Notes: generated by a model not told the origin, from the sequence alone. A DNA stretch of 64,000 nucleotides from Trichoplax sp. H2 (GCA_003344405.1 NOWV01000205.1:62001-126000), one strand, 5' to 3'. Counted from the first letter of the stretch, positions 1 to 17,680 are shown. A program made the numbers and translations.

Positions 1-3000
1 TATTTATAGATCTACGAGCATGTCAGGTCATATAAATATTCAATTATTACGTAAAATATTATTAAACAATTATTTTACCTGATGTTGGTGCAGTAGTTCC
101 TGCTGTTTCAACCATAATAGCAAACTGTTGATTAATAAAATTTGATCAATTACTTGAAAGGATATTATTTCATAGATGACATATTTTGATTTTAATTCAT
201 AGGAAATAAACAAAGGTACAATACAATCTTCCAATTAGTATTATCACAGCCGTTAATCTAAATTAATTGATATGACTTTTGCCATCAATCTCAAAAGAAA
301 AGTATACTATTTTACGGTACTGTATTAATATGAGAATTAAACTTAATTAATTAGAAGAGATTATTCAATATTAGAGAAGTTTCCGTAACAGAGGGGATCC
401 ACAAAGTTATTACTGTATATTTTTTTTAAATCTTAGATTTTATATAGAACTATCGGGGTGTTAATAAATTTTATTTGGAATATCTTATGTAACAGCAAAA
501 TATTAGTTACTGTGATTTAAATAATTGTAAGGGTAACGATTTCGTAGTAATTTTTTACTATGGTTCATTTTCAATCGCTAGTTTTCACTTACTAAGATAT
601 TATCAGAGATATTCCTGAATTACCTCTTATGCTAAATAATTCAAAGAATATTTCGATACTACTAATTGTAGCATACTGATATACAAACTGCTATGATCTT
701 GTCGATAAGAGGATATTATTCATATATGGCAAAAGCATTAAATACTGTAGTATTGCTAAAATTTAGGAATACTGCTTATTATCAATATCCAAATTTTGTT
801 ATCCCACTACTCGTATATACTTCGTATGACTCTAATTTTGAAGATATCGCTTGACAATATCAGACTGATTAATTAAAGTTAATCTTCAATAAGGCTGAAT
901 TTCACAAAAGATTAATCAAAAAGGTCGCTTTCGTTTTAATTTTCATTCACAGTCTGTTGCAATCTATTTTCTTTTTTCAGTGATAAAATATGATTTAATC
1001 TGTAGTAAGAAATTTAGACAAATTAACTTGTCTTAAAGAGGAGGCCTTGTAGAGTAAAATAAACGACACGGAAAAAAATAAGTAATCAGTGATAGCTGAA
1101 AGTACAGATACGAAGAGGGATTGAAGATCAGTCACAGAATTTTCCTTATATATTGCAATATTAAAATTGAAATTAATCGGTATACCTTAAATTCCAGAAT
1201 TGAATTATACATTATAGGAATAGTATAGATAGCATTATCGAGTGAAATGGAATACAAATTAAGTGAGTAAAATTCATTTTTGCCCATCTTTGCAATTAGC
1301 CATTACAAAAATTAATAAGATAACGTAAAATATAGAGAAAGATACAGAAGATATCGAATATAAAAATTACAGCTTTGCTAAATGATGCAGTGTAGTTTCA
1401 TATCAATTATTTCTTAATCTTGTTTTTACTACCTGTATTAAAATAGAGCTGATCAGTAAGAGTGCCAAATAAAATCTCGTCGGACGCTCCATCGCAATCT
1501 GGTTCTGGTCATATAATGAAGTAACAGAGAGCAACACGTTTACTTTTATACATATGTGAGATTTTTAATTGAATATAGCATTTTGCCTAACACTACAATA
1601 CAGCATATCTGTTTTTAACGATTAATGTTGTTGTTTATTGTTATTAAAATGTTTTTAAGAGATCAAGCTAATATTACCTAACAATAAAAATTATTAATAC
1701 GTCATTCATTTTAGTTGAAAAATAATGGATTTAATATTTACAAACGAATTCCAAATCTTTAGATCGTTTCTAAACTATAATAGATTTATAATTCTACTTT
1801 TCATATCGGATTTTACTCTCTATACTATTATGGTAGTAAGATTGAATAGTATAACATTGTTCGTAATTAATTGTTATGTTATAGATAAGGTATTCAATTA
1901 TTTACCCAATTACGATAATTGACGAAGCCCGCGATGATGTTACAGAATGTATTATTTATTTTGTGTACCTTGTCTATCTGTACATCCAAGTGTTCAATTT
2001 CACATTATTCAATAATATTTCAACTACTGATTTTACTATCTTTTAACGGTAAGGATAAACATTTCCAAATATATATTGTTTATCATATCTGCATATGACG
2101 ACATTTGCTGATAATGGCATTCATCGTTTTCTCTATTATGAAAATTTGTTAATTGCTTAATCATAATCCGGCAACGCTCAAGATATAAACCAGCTGCAAT
2201 AATGTTGATTCTAAACTAATTGTAAAGTGTTCAACATCAAAGCAGTATTGATTTTATTTATATAACTTTAAATTATTCAAACCATTGATTACTTTTACCT
2301 CATCGATCTCTTCCAATGAGGTCATCAAATGCCATATTGGCTATATTTGCGTGTTCCATTTTATATAATTTGAATCGATTATTTTGAGAATCGGTTTCAA
2401 TAACAATAATTGATATGCATTTATGAATATACATACGTAGCTATCAGTGTTACTAGAATATTCATTTCTATGAATTTAAAGTAATGTAATACATCCTCTT
2501 AAGATAAAATCAGATAAGACGGTTAACTCTAATGCATTACAACCTAAGGTGTAAATTAACTTTATATTCGGCCACTCTTCCAAATAATCTAAACATGTCC
2601 CCCCCCAAAAAAAAAATTTAATGATATAACTAAGGGTATGTTCTTAATTTACCTTATAATTGCATATCTTATCCATAATAGTAATATCATGGAACGCCGT
2701 AGTTATCCTAGTTATTGGTATAAATTAAATGACTCTAGTCACTTCATAAAAATTAATTAAAACTCGAATAAATAATGATGATATTGTCTTAGGTAGACAA
2801 ATGATTCTTAACACGTAAGGCTTGCTTTTAAAATTTACTTCATTTAATTATTGAAATCAGGTAACAAAGATTTCTTTATATTCTCACTAAGAAGGTATTG
2901 TTTAGTAGATAATATTTATATTATGTAAACTGCATGTACAATGTACATCTAAAAGGTATCATTTCAACTGTAAATTATCTAATTGATAATAAATAAGTTA

Positions 3001-4235
3001 TAGGTTGCTACCCCTTGATTTTACTTAATTTCATCAAAAGTAAAAATTAAAGATGAGCTTAACTAGTTATGATGTTTCTTTGTTTACTGATATTATGAAG
3101 TACTGCTTATAATTTCTATGATGATCTTAAAGTTAACTTAATTAACACATTGCAATTAGTCCTTTTATCTACAGCCTTCAAGGATATAATCATCAAAATA
3201 ATATTTAATTTCTTTATTTCACTTTATGTACATGTATATCTTAACATAGTTACAGGTACGCGTATCTCCAGATTGCTATCATGGCTGCAAGTTTATTTCA
3301 AGGTAATTTTCTCTTATATTCAAATATTCGTATCTATAACACTTATTTATATATCATAGATATTAGTAGCAGCTGATTTTAATAAAAATATTTCTCAGAA
3401 TCATATTATCGTTGCTGAGCAACGATTTAAATTTAAGAATAAATGTAATAAAGGAAAGCATACTTTCTACGTTATGAGTAGTCTATTTAATCGTATGAAA
3501 TTATAAACAGCAAGAACATATTCTGAACGATAAATATAGATATAACAAAACGCTTATTAGTATCATAATATCATAACAGTTGTAGTTTGCGAAAGTTTAA
3601 AGACTGTCGTTCTAATTATATCAACTCTCCAATAGAAAAGAATCGATTATATCCGACACGCAGTTAAATAACGATATTTAATTTATAGTTTAATCCAATC
3701 GAACAATTCCTAAAGAAAGGCTATGTTATTGTCCTTTAGAAATAAATGTGATTGATGATTACAATCATCCACTGTTTTAATATATTTAATTTATTTATCT
3801 GCGACTGAAAGTCGCAAAAAGATATAATAAAGTTATGTCACGGATATTCTAGGCGAATGAAAGCAAGTTTAGGGAAATAGTGATTTAGTTGTAGCGCTAA
3901 AATAGTATCCCTATAACGTGCAATTCAAAAATGTGTTACAAGAGTAAAGTGCAGAGTTCGTGATATTCATAAATCGATTGAAAGCATAAACCAAATAACG
4001 ATTTACTTATATATACAATACCATAATTTCATCTTAAATTTGATAGAGCTTTACAGTAACTATAATCACAGTCGTTATCTTATATAGAGAGCACATATAG
4101 CGGCCAGTATTAATTCTAGAACGATGTATACGATCCAAATGTTGCAAATAGCATAATGAAGAGACGAGAGACAGTCGCTACTGCCGTTCTTGTTTATCAA
4201 TCTAACTAACAGAGCCGATGTACCTAGGTATTTAG
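1..4235. other. AT-rich stretch with no confident gene
   Basis: No reading frame here has convincing protein features. The short open frames, including those at 1725-1922 and 3150-3359, are of lengths expected by chance in DNA this AT-rich and have no recognisable motifs. A possible 46-nt exon lies on the minus strand at 79-124, between a CAACAG acceptor and a GTAAAA donor. It reads as a threonine/alanine-rich segment and could belong to a gene running off the left edge. The 3' part of this stretch is the downstream flank of the TMEM184-like gene. Confidence 0.5.
2599..2616 (+). repeat. C8-A10 homopolymer junction
   Basis: Eight C are followed directly by ten A. A longer version of the same C-run/A-run junction occurs at 9444-9467. 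No target-site duplication or element body is visible around it. Confidence 0.8.
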
Positions 4236-8596
<4,361 letters not shown>

Positions 8597-9288
8597 GGTG
8601 GAAAGTTAACTAATCGTAGTAGCACGGCATAACCAGCGATGACAAAATCAACTTACTGCAGTACACCGTGTATAATAGTCTATGGATTGGTATTGGCTAA
8701 AACTGTTGTAATCTTCTAAATGGTTGTCAATCAAAGGTTCATTTCCTTTCCTAGTCAACACTGGATGTAGAAGCACGCTTTGAACCTATCTAGAATTTGA
8801 TGTACAAGTCATCTTTGATTCTGCTTAACGATCCTGGATAAATTCATTGCCCAAACTAGGCGGTTGCAGGCTTCAGATTTGAAAGGAATAGACTACAGGG
8901 ATTCCCTTTTATACCTTACAGTCGCTACAATGAATTGAGCGTAGTCTGGACTCGATGGTAGTGTTTAATATTCACGCAATGGGTCGATATAGCATGGAAG
9001 TTGTTGCGCAGTATGGTATGATACAATGGAGAGAATGGGGGTAGCAATCAAGCTTGTTTCCAAATTTGTCAGTTAAGAGCTCGGATTTGTGCTTGCAAAG
9101 ACAAGCAGGAAATACTCAGCAAGATATCTTATAGCATCTTATTCATTATAAATCCTGGTTGTATGCAGTAAGGACAATTTGTTATTGAGTAGTTCCTAAG
9201 GAAAGCCAAGCTTCTATTTATATATATGTTACAGCCAAGCCTATGTTATATCATTATGTTATAGAAGTACTATGAAGTATTCCAGCTC

Positions 9289-9377
9289 ATGTTGCTATAG
9301 AAAAGGACGACAATAAAGGTAACGTTACGGCCTGATCTCACTTCTGCCTTTATTGTCGTCCTTTTCTATAGCAACAT
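9289..9377. repeat. Perfect 31-bp inverted repeat (hairpin), 27-nt loop
   Basis: The left arm 9289-9319 and right arm 9347-9377 are exact reverse complements over 31 bases, separated by 27 bases. RNA from either strand would fold into a long perfect stem. It lies about 690 bases upstream of the TMEM184-like start codon. It could be a small foldback element, a hairpin-RNA locus or an assembly or cloning foldback. No flanking direct repeat was obvious. Confidence 0.9.
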
Positions 9378-9443
9378 AAGAGATACGAGAAAATCGCACA
9401 TTTGGACGGCTAGAATTTGCTAGTCTAATCATCTTGCCGTATT

Positions 9444-9467
9444 CCCCCCCCCCCCCAAAAAAAAAAA
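9444..9467 (+). repeat. C13-A11 homopolymer junction
   Basis: Thirteen C run directly into eleven A, the same arrangement as at 2599-2616. It sits shortly after the hairpin at 9289-9377. Confidence 0.85.
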
Positions 9468-10093
9468 TAATAATATATCACTTTAAAGCCAAAAGCAGTG
9501 TATAATAAATTATTAACTTATTGCAAATAAAGAAGGTAAATCATTCATGATGTCTATTAATCATTCTTGATTCATTACCGTAGTTAGTATTCAATGAGAA
9601 TAATTCTTAATGAATCCATTTATTTGATTCAATAAGGAATAATATATATATACAACGACCAGCATGCATACGAACTGGCATGAAATCATTTCTACTCTAG
9701 AACCCGATGACATGCACCCTAGGAACAGCAACATGAAGCAATGTTTTGCCAACTACCTTAACAATTGATTATAATGCAGTATATCATTCTATACCGATAG
9801 AAATGTAAACAAGAATATTGAATATACTACTATCCATTCTATATGCAACTAGGCCATGTTTTAATATCTATCTATATTATGTGGGAATTGCAGTGATGAA
9901 TTCATTTCGCAATAGAGACCGATAGAATCATTTGCTGCAAGATTGCTTCATCAGCAATACCTTCCCTAGGTAGTGACGATCAAATCTATTTATAGCCCAT
10001 TACATCGCCATCGACATTTTTTAGTGTGCTGTGCTGTGCACTCTAGAATATCGAATTGAACAGTTGTACAGAACGTCAAGTTCAACTCTTGTC

Positions 10094-10400
10094 AGGACTA
10101 CTGAGAGACGGACTCTCTCTCTCTCTCTCTCAGTAGTCCCTGCCATAGTCCATTGTAGTTCACTTCTAGCACTGGACAGCGTGATCTTTTTCCTTTCCAA
10201 TTCTTGAATTTGATGTTCAATTCTTGAGTATTAACCAATGTAACATAATATATCCATCAATCGACAGCGCCATCGACATTAGTGTAGTGTGCTGTACGTG
10301 CAGTACTGTCTCTCTCTCTCTCTCTCTCAGTAGTCCCTGCTATATACAGCGTGATCTTTTTCCTTTCCAATTCCTGAGTATTAACCAATGTAACATAATT
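10094..10400. repeat. CT-rich inverted repeat plus imperfect direct duplication
   Basis: GGACTACTGAGAGA (10095-10108) pairs with its complement at 10125-10138 around a CT dinucleotide run. The right arm, CAGTAGTCCCTGC, recurs at 10328. CAGCGTGATCTTTTTCC occurs at 10177 and 10347, and TTAACCAATGTAACATAAT near 10231 and 10381. The spacing falls from 197 to 170 to 150 bases, so this is a duplication of roughly 150-200 bases with internal deletions. Confidence 0.8.
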
Positions 10401-10608
10401 TATACATCAATCGACAGCACATTAGTGGAGAGCTTACTGTTTCCAATAATAAAAAATTGACCGGATTTCGTAAAAAGTGCTCGCATAGAATACTGTACAG
10501 TACAATATCTGCTGATTCATCGGATTGGAAAAGGATCATACAGTGCAGTACAGAAGCACAATATCACGATATTGGACAGTGCTGTACGTATCGGATTCAT
10601 TTCCATTG

Positions 10609-10972
10609 ACAACGAAATGACTTTGGACAAAATGTATCGGGTGGAAATTCAGATGCAAAAATTAGAATCCATTTTTATCGATACAGTAACCTAAATCGTT
10701 CTTATTCATACGTCTACGGTCAATTTGATGATTCAATAGAACAGATTGAAACGACAACAATTTACAGTACACGCGTATTTGCTTCAATGGCATCAGCCAT
10801 ATTGACAGGATTGCTACTGCGGATATTGTCAAACGACACTTCAAAGATAGATCAAGAGATGATTGTACGAGTAGCACAGTACTCCAATGATTTTATTAAT
10901 TATCAATTACAGATAGAAGTGCTATCACTGTCATATACAATGTTGATTATAATAGAACACAGATATAAATAA
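10609..10972 (+). other. Unassigned open reading frame, possible terminal exon
   Basis: One frame stays open from just after a TGA at about 10606 to a TAA ending at 10972 (about 120 codons), and an AATAAA sequence overlaps that stop. The first in-frame ATG is at 10787, which would leave 61 residues. The translation has a hydrophobic stretch (ILTGLLLRIL) and looks compositionally like protein, but no family was recognised. By rough reckoning one such frame could arise by chance in this window, so it is only a candidate exon. Confidence 0.2.
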
Positions 10973-11740
10973 AGGTAGATTTGTAAGTCATTCTAGGAGC
11001 ATTACAGTTAGAGTGAAATTGAAATTGCATTTCAGAGCAACTGATAGGGAACCAATACGTCGATCATTGATAGTTAACTGTTAAAAGAAAATGCTATATC
11101 TTACTGCAGATTCTCATACCGGACATTGTATCGCCTCATTATGATACAAATATTTTGCCAAAACAATTTTAGCATGGAAGTACAATAATCCTAATCGAGA
11201 AACGCTACTCCAAAACTATCATACTTTCAGTCATAATTCATGGATGAATAGCTAAAACGTCTCTTCATATGTACAAAAGTGCATCAATAAAGCCTGCGGT
11301 AAATACTACTGTTTTATATACGACTTGCAGAAGTTGAGATAGACAAAATGAATACTGTAAAAGCGATTGGGATCATTTCTCCACTATTTCAACACATCCA
11401 ATTGCCAAACGAAACAAAATCCCTTCTGATGTTGAAATAGTAGAAAGATACCAGTCCACGGTGTTCCAACAATAAATTCTAATAGCATAATCAAACACCT
11501 CTTAGTTGTATTTGATCTATTCTGATTACAGTAAACAAGCTTTTAGCTGCATCTATTAAATAACCAATTACATAGCATTTTTAGAATCTCGAAGACGATA
11601 ATGTAATGTAATAAACTTAACGCTACTTTACATTAAATAATGATAATCAATTAATAAAGTCTCTGCTATAATTCATCTAATCCTTCCCAAACAATCAATC
11701 AGTGTAAAATATAATTATATGGTGGTAACCTTTTCCAACA

Positions 11741-11784
11741 ATATATATATATACACGTACATATAGATAGATATATATATACAT
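11741..11784. repeat. AT/ATAG microsatellite
   Basis: Short tandem ATAT runs flank an ATAGATAG segment. No further structure is visible. Confidence 0.75.
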
Positions 11785-12001
11785 GTTATCGACATCATTT
11801 GGCATATAGAGCATTATAATTAAACAATAAAAGCTGTTATATGTTCCTGAGTAAAGATGATAGGACCTCGTCAAACGAGCATTTGTATACAATACTAAGG
11901 AAAAGTAATTCAATGCAAAATCATATGATGTAATTCGGCGCTGATATAAGGATAGGATGTCATCAATTACTCTTGTGCATACGTAGATATAGTTGCAGCT
12001 A

Positions 12002-15000
12002 TTAAGAACCAGACTCGTTACGATCTCGAAAAAATCCTTTATCAGTATAGCATTCTCTAACTGTAACGGTAACCATATTAGCGGTTACATCAGTAACACA
12101 AACTTTATCTAAAGTGGAGTTTTCGTTCCAGTAGCTTCCACTATCACCATAACTGCTGACAGAGTTAGCAGGTCTATAACCGCTCGATCCAACAGAATCA
12201 AGAGATGCTTCGCTTTTACCACCAATATCGCTATTAACGCTGGTATCGTCGACAGTCTCCTCCGCTAATTCCAGCAATTCTCTTTCGTCATGATGATGAC
12301 TGTCTGATTTGTTTATTGAATGACTGCAACCAACTTTAGCAAGGTTATTACTTGTAGGATTATTACCCAATGATTCATGTATGAGATCATGACGACTTAC
12401 CTATTCAGAAAGTGAAAATCGATTATCCATCTTCTATCTATGACTACCATCATGAAATAATTAGACAATTCTAAACTCAGTCGATTACTATCCCATTAAG
12501 CCGTGCTATTCAAATCCCTATAGTCTATATTAGACTTTCATTTTTAAAAGTGAGTCCTTCTACAACAATGTTCTTAAAATTCTAACACCAATGTTATGTC
12601 ATGCAATAACATTGTTCAATAGAAAAGAATTTGTAAATATTACATTTCTGGGCAAGAACGAAACAATCGGCGATTTACAACCGATCTTAAGAGTATGCAA
12701 AGCAACGTTGTCGATACGACTATAATTACTCACATTGGTTAACGTAACTTCAAGATTAATGATATATCGCCCAAATATACGTATACGGTGAACTATAAAT
12801 ACTTTGTGCATCAGTCTTAGATATGATGTATTCTTACATTCGTGCTAAATGAACTAATACTAAGGGATGATATGCAGGCACAACTAATTTTATCGATAGC
12901 AGGTACAATGCATTTATGGAGAAATCTAAGTAAAAATAGGTGCAGATACCGACTTACCGATCTCGATTTCAATTTTTTATGTTTCTCCGAAGTCATTTTT
13001 CTCATATTAGGATTAATTTTCAATTTTTGCCTGAAAGTTTTGTTACAAATTGTAGACTTTATTTTTGGTCAATAAAATGTTCAAATACGATCACTACTTG
13101 AATAGACATAATTTTATATTTTCATTAGAAAATCACGATCAAAATGATTATAAGTTACAACTAACGTCGATCAATTGAAAACTGTTAACTGCATAGACAA
13201 TTTTAACAAAAGTAAGGTATAAGAAAAGTTCCATTTCGTTCTGTGCTGATTATCTTATAAATGATTTCTCATATGTACTTTGCGGCAAATTAAGCTGTTA
13301 TCACAAGAGGAAACCGTCGATATCAACAAAGTAGCATAGCGGATACTCGCTAATCGAAAAAATTTGAACAAAAGAAAGGAATAAGTAAAGTTCAATTTCG
13401 CTCTGTGCTGATTATCATATAAACGATTTCTCAGAAGTACTTTGCTGCAAATTAAGCTGTTATCACAAGAGGAAACAGTCGATATCAACAAAGTAGCATA
13501 GCGGATACTCGCTAATTGAAAAAATTAAAAAATTTTAAATTCTTAATCATTAATGCGTAATTATGGTTACCTAAAAACAACTGTAAACAAATCACATATA
13601 GAATGCGCAATCAACTATTGTGCTTTCTAGATGGTTAGCAATTCTCAACCTAATTTAGTTTTTACAACTATGTTAACTGCAAAAGTAAATACTAACCCAT
13701 GGGTAGTTTGTTTGTATTGATTAAGTTCAATTAACATTCCTATATTACCATATTATTATAAAGAAGCACAATATAGAAGTATACTAATACGTAACTTTTA
13801 AGGGAATAGTATGCTACGCCTCTAATCGTCCACGTATTACCACTGGCATTTACAAACATGCTGGTATGCTACTCTGTAGTTTGAATAGCTTGCGAATACC
13901 TACGCTATGACAATCGGATCACTTTGCACAGCGTGATGTGAGGCCAGTGAGGGTATAGTGTAGCTAATATTTACGCGTATATAAATAAATAAGTACGATA
14001 TAACATACAATATACTAAACAGATTAGTAAGATTGGACTCCTATTTTGATATTTACTGACGAACTACGAGATAAACTGTATTGTAATACTAATCAAGCTG
14101 TGACCTACAGTACTACTCTAGAAAAGGTCTTTGAGGAGATTGCAATAGAATTGGAATCTTATTCTATGCCATTAAAAATAGTGCTTATCATATAATGCAT
14201 TCAATAAGTCGTCATCGTCATTATAACCATAGCAGCACTTACAGTTTCCTTTCAAAACTTTCCAGTAATCTCTTGTCCAAAATATTCCACTCCGGTTCCC
14301 AAGTATTATGTCTTAAAAAGATTAAACATAGATTGAAATCACTACATCTGAAAGTCGGACAAATTATTTATCTAATGCACGTATATGTATTAGCGTTGCA
14401 CTAGATTCGATTTAATAGCCATCAACACGACCATGTGTCGAGTAAGCTTTAATCCTAAAATTGCGATTACTAGCTTCTACCTTCAAGCAGCGAAGTATTG
14501 CTATCATTTACAGTACAGTCAATTGTAAGCATCGTGTACAGGATAGAATCTAGACCAGAATTTTTTCCTGCTATATTCGCCGCGCTACACTAGTTGACAT
14601 ATACAGTACTTGTCATTGCTAATAATCGATATAATAGACCTAGCTCAAACAGACTTGAAGAATGAAAGAGAAGTACTGTATTTCATCACATTCTGTGCTT
14701 AAGTGGTGATTAATCAATCAACTCGCATGATTCAACAGCGTTCAACTATTATCATACGATAAAAGAAATCAATATTGAAAATCATCAGCACCAATGCAAG
14801 AGTAATAGCAAAAACATTAGCCTCCTGCATAAAAAACTATACTGCAAACAAATGATGTAATATTCCTTTGAGAAAATTAAGTTCTAAATCATAAATAAAA
14901 ATCCGAAAATAGACTTACTTTGGTGACCAACCTTTCCATTTTACTAAATACTCTATGATACCCTGGAAAATAATTGAAAGAACACAAGTCAATACATTGC

Positions 15001-17680
15001 AAACAGGTATTTTAGAATGATATCTGCATAAAAAGCGTAATAGATAACAATTAATGCCAGTCATAACTAGAGGTGTTAATTAGCCAGTAATACTATATAA
15101 TATTGCCAATCCCTCCTTATCGACTTTGACAGCCCTAATATTATTATGGCTTATTTAATCCAATATCCGATAAATTGACTAGCCTTAGTTGTCTACACGG
15201 CAACCACGACGTAATAGAAGGACAGAAGAAAAAGATAATGCATTTTTTTTAACTTTTCTAAGACTTCATTGTGCCGTCATAAAAGCCTTTCGAGTAACCA
15301 TTGATGATTTCATAAATATCAAAAGATAAAATCGCTGAATAGAAATAATGAGCGAAACCTCTCCTTCGCCAGTTTGGCTGATGGTTTATTAATTAATTAT
15401 CAGTATTACTTTATCATTAACGGATTGTTAACGTTAAAATTCATACGTATATGTGAGAAACCATCGATGCAAACTACAATCAAGAAGTTGTATTCTAAAT
15501 AATGTAAAAAAAACTACTAATTGAAAAACTAACACAGATAACTAAGTCTGACACCCTGGAATAAATTAATAAACTAACAATTGGCATCAAGATGTACTGG
15601 AGATGCAAAAACATGGAGAGAGATTGCATTTAGTTTAGACTATGATAATAAAATTTGAAAGCGTATCATTCTATAGTCATACCGTACAACTGATATTACT
15701 ATGTAATAATACAGTACATCATGAAGCCACTTTAAATAATAATCCATCTATTTAATCAGTAACTATTGAGTAATGGCAATATCAATTTCGACTCGATTTC
15801 AATTTCTCAATCTTTGTGGTAATCATGCATAATGAATTACCCTCAAGTAATTAGCGATAGGACGTATGGTGCCGGTAACATGGAAAACTATGCTGCACAG
15901 GATACAAAAGAATTTCTAACGTAGGCAAGGGAATTAGTTCCATCGTAAAATAATTAGCGCTATCCCTCATCAGCAATTTATTCCATCGCAAATGCATTAG
16001 TCTTTCAATACTATGGTTCCATGTCTATTTAATGTGATTAATGTCAATAAAGGCTGATTACAGTATACAGTGGTAGATGTTGGAGTGTTTTAGCAGCAAG
16101 CTAATAAGCCATTGAAAGAAAATGTGATGTATCTGAGGATATCGCCAAGAGAAGCGCTTAAAACTTGTAGTCAATGTGATCCAGATTGCAGGATAGCCGA
16201 ATAATGTAAACATTTTCACAGTTCATAATAATCACAGGAAATAAATTGAAACAGAGAACAGCCCCATTTTATCCTACTTTATTACTTTTGTCTTTACTTG
16301 ATGGGGTTAGTTACTAGTTTCTACTAGTTGATAAGGGTATAGTTGTTCTATTGGTAAATAACTCAAGGCCATTTTTTGCAATCCTGTCTAACAATGTTTA
16401 TCTTAAGGCGATCAACAGCACCATCCATAAGCCGTGCTAATTGAAAAACAGTCTCTACGACGAGCACCAAACGAGCGGCTAGTAGAACGTACAAGGCGAA
16501 CAATCGGAAAAAAAAATACATATTGCTTTCACATCATCACTGATTTGATTTGTTGTTCACGTGGTGGTCATTGCGTATCATGAGATTTGATAGTTTGGAT
16601 CATGATCCACATTTTTAGGCATTAAGCAATTCATAAAAGTGTCAAGGTCTACACATTGATACAAAAGTTGAGTGATTAACAGGGTGCTAGCTGGCACGCA
16701 TTGTGCGCGAAATTGATCCGGTGCTAGCAGTCAAGTTGTGACCTCAATTCATCACTTCTCATGATGCCTTATCCATCCATACCTTACTGATGCTATTGGT
16801 AACTATTGCTAAATGTATTAGCCTAACTTGAAACTTATCGACAACATCGCTACCACTGCAAACGAGAGGCAGTATTTGCACGTTTTAGAGTAGAAACGGC
16901 GTGATCTGGCGCCTGAATTTCGCAGCCCGTTTCCAATTTGGAATCACCCATTGATCGTTTCTCGTTGTCGATCTTGTCATGACGAAATGATAGATAACCA
17001 TGTCTTAAACAATGTCCATACAAGAGCTGAATATCATACAATAGCGAATGAATACTATCTAATAGTAAGAGAAAGAGGGCGAGTGAAAAAAAATTATTGA
17101 TAACAAAACACTATACTGTTACGACGTTAGGATTAAGCAACGGCGGGAGATTGCAGTTGAGATGATTAGGGGAAGGGGGGGGNNNNNNNNNNNNNNNNNN
17201 NNGGGGGGGGGGAAAATATTTTTATTTTTTCTGCCCTCTCATCAAACCATATCCATTGACATTTGAATTATTAGTGATGGCACTCCTCATTTAGCAACAC
17301 CCTTCTTCAAACATTAATTCTGGTTTGATACAAGAAATGGAAGTTTAACTTTTTTCGTCTATGGTGAGATCCTTTTACTGACCATCCAGCGATAATCGTA
17401 TGATATTTATTAGCAGTAATCTTGTACTGTATTCCTGTACTACGTAGTCAAGTTGACCAATGAATGAATCAACGTTGTATTGACTATCATCCAGTTTCAA
17501 ACTACAAGCATGAGGCAAGAAGTCTCCATCCACTTCCAACTACAATCGATAGCATGCCATTTTTCTAGCAGGAGTTACACCATCCAATTGAATGCTCACC
17601 TTTCGAGTTCGTCGTTTTAAGATCTGTTCCGCTTCATAGACATCATCTTCTAATTGTTGACTCACTGTCGAATTATCCAT
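12002..17680 (-). CDS. CBX: Polycomb CBX homologue (chromodomain + C-box)
   Basis: Five exons join in phase into 221 residues: 17680-17600 (ATG), 14962-14919, 14311-14243, 13030-12958 and 12400-12002. The first three encode a chromodomain at about residues 13-65. It has VYEAEQILKRR, the aromatic-cage segment EYLVKWKGWSPK and NTWEPEWNILD, which in this family reads H3K27me3. A basic linker (KKLKSRS) and a serine-rich region follow. Near residues 186-216 is a Polycomb C-box, VCVTDVTANMVTVTV then GFFRDR, the segment by which CBX2/4/6/7/8 and fly Pc bind RING1 in PRC1. The length is close to CBX7, and the C-box separates it from HP1 proteins. The chromodomain is split over three exons, one only 44 nt. 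Expected role: chromatin-bound PRC1 repressor subunit in the nucleus. Confidence 0.93.
13205..13528. repeat. Two-copy tandem duplication, 162-bp unit, in a CBX intron
   Basis: 13205-13366 and 13367-13528 are near-identical copies beginning AACAAAAG and ending GCTAATYGAAAAAATT. They lie between CBX exons 3 and 4. The copies differ at scattered single bases, so the duplication is neither brand new nor an exact assembly repeat. Confidence 0.88.
17175..17212. other. Assembly gap of 20 N flanked by G homopolymers
   Basis: 17183-17202 are N, with G runs on both sides. The gap lies in the large first intron of the CBX gene. Its true length is unknown, and the G tract probably stopped sequencing. 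Confidence 0.99.

Larger units (their letters stand above)
8597..12001. other. Intergenic region between two minus-strand genes, with repeats
   Basis: This holds the 5' flank of the TMEM184-like gene and the 3' flank of the CBX gene. It contains a perfect hairpin (9289-9377), a C13-A11 run, CT-rich inverted and direct repeats (10094-10400), scattered ACTGTACAGT-type palindromes near 10491, an AT microsatellite near 11741-11784 and one unassigned open frame at 10609-10972. No gene is recognisable. Confidence 0.6.

Noticed and set aside
16850-17041. 63-codon minus-strand frame in CBX intron 1
   Set aside because: It lacks chromodomain or other motifs, and the real exons before and after it join in phase without it.
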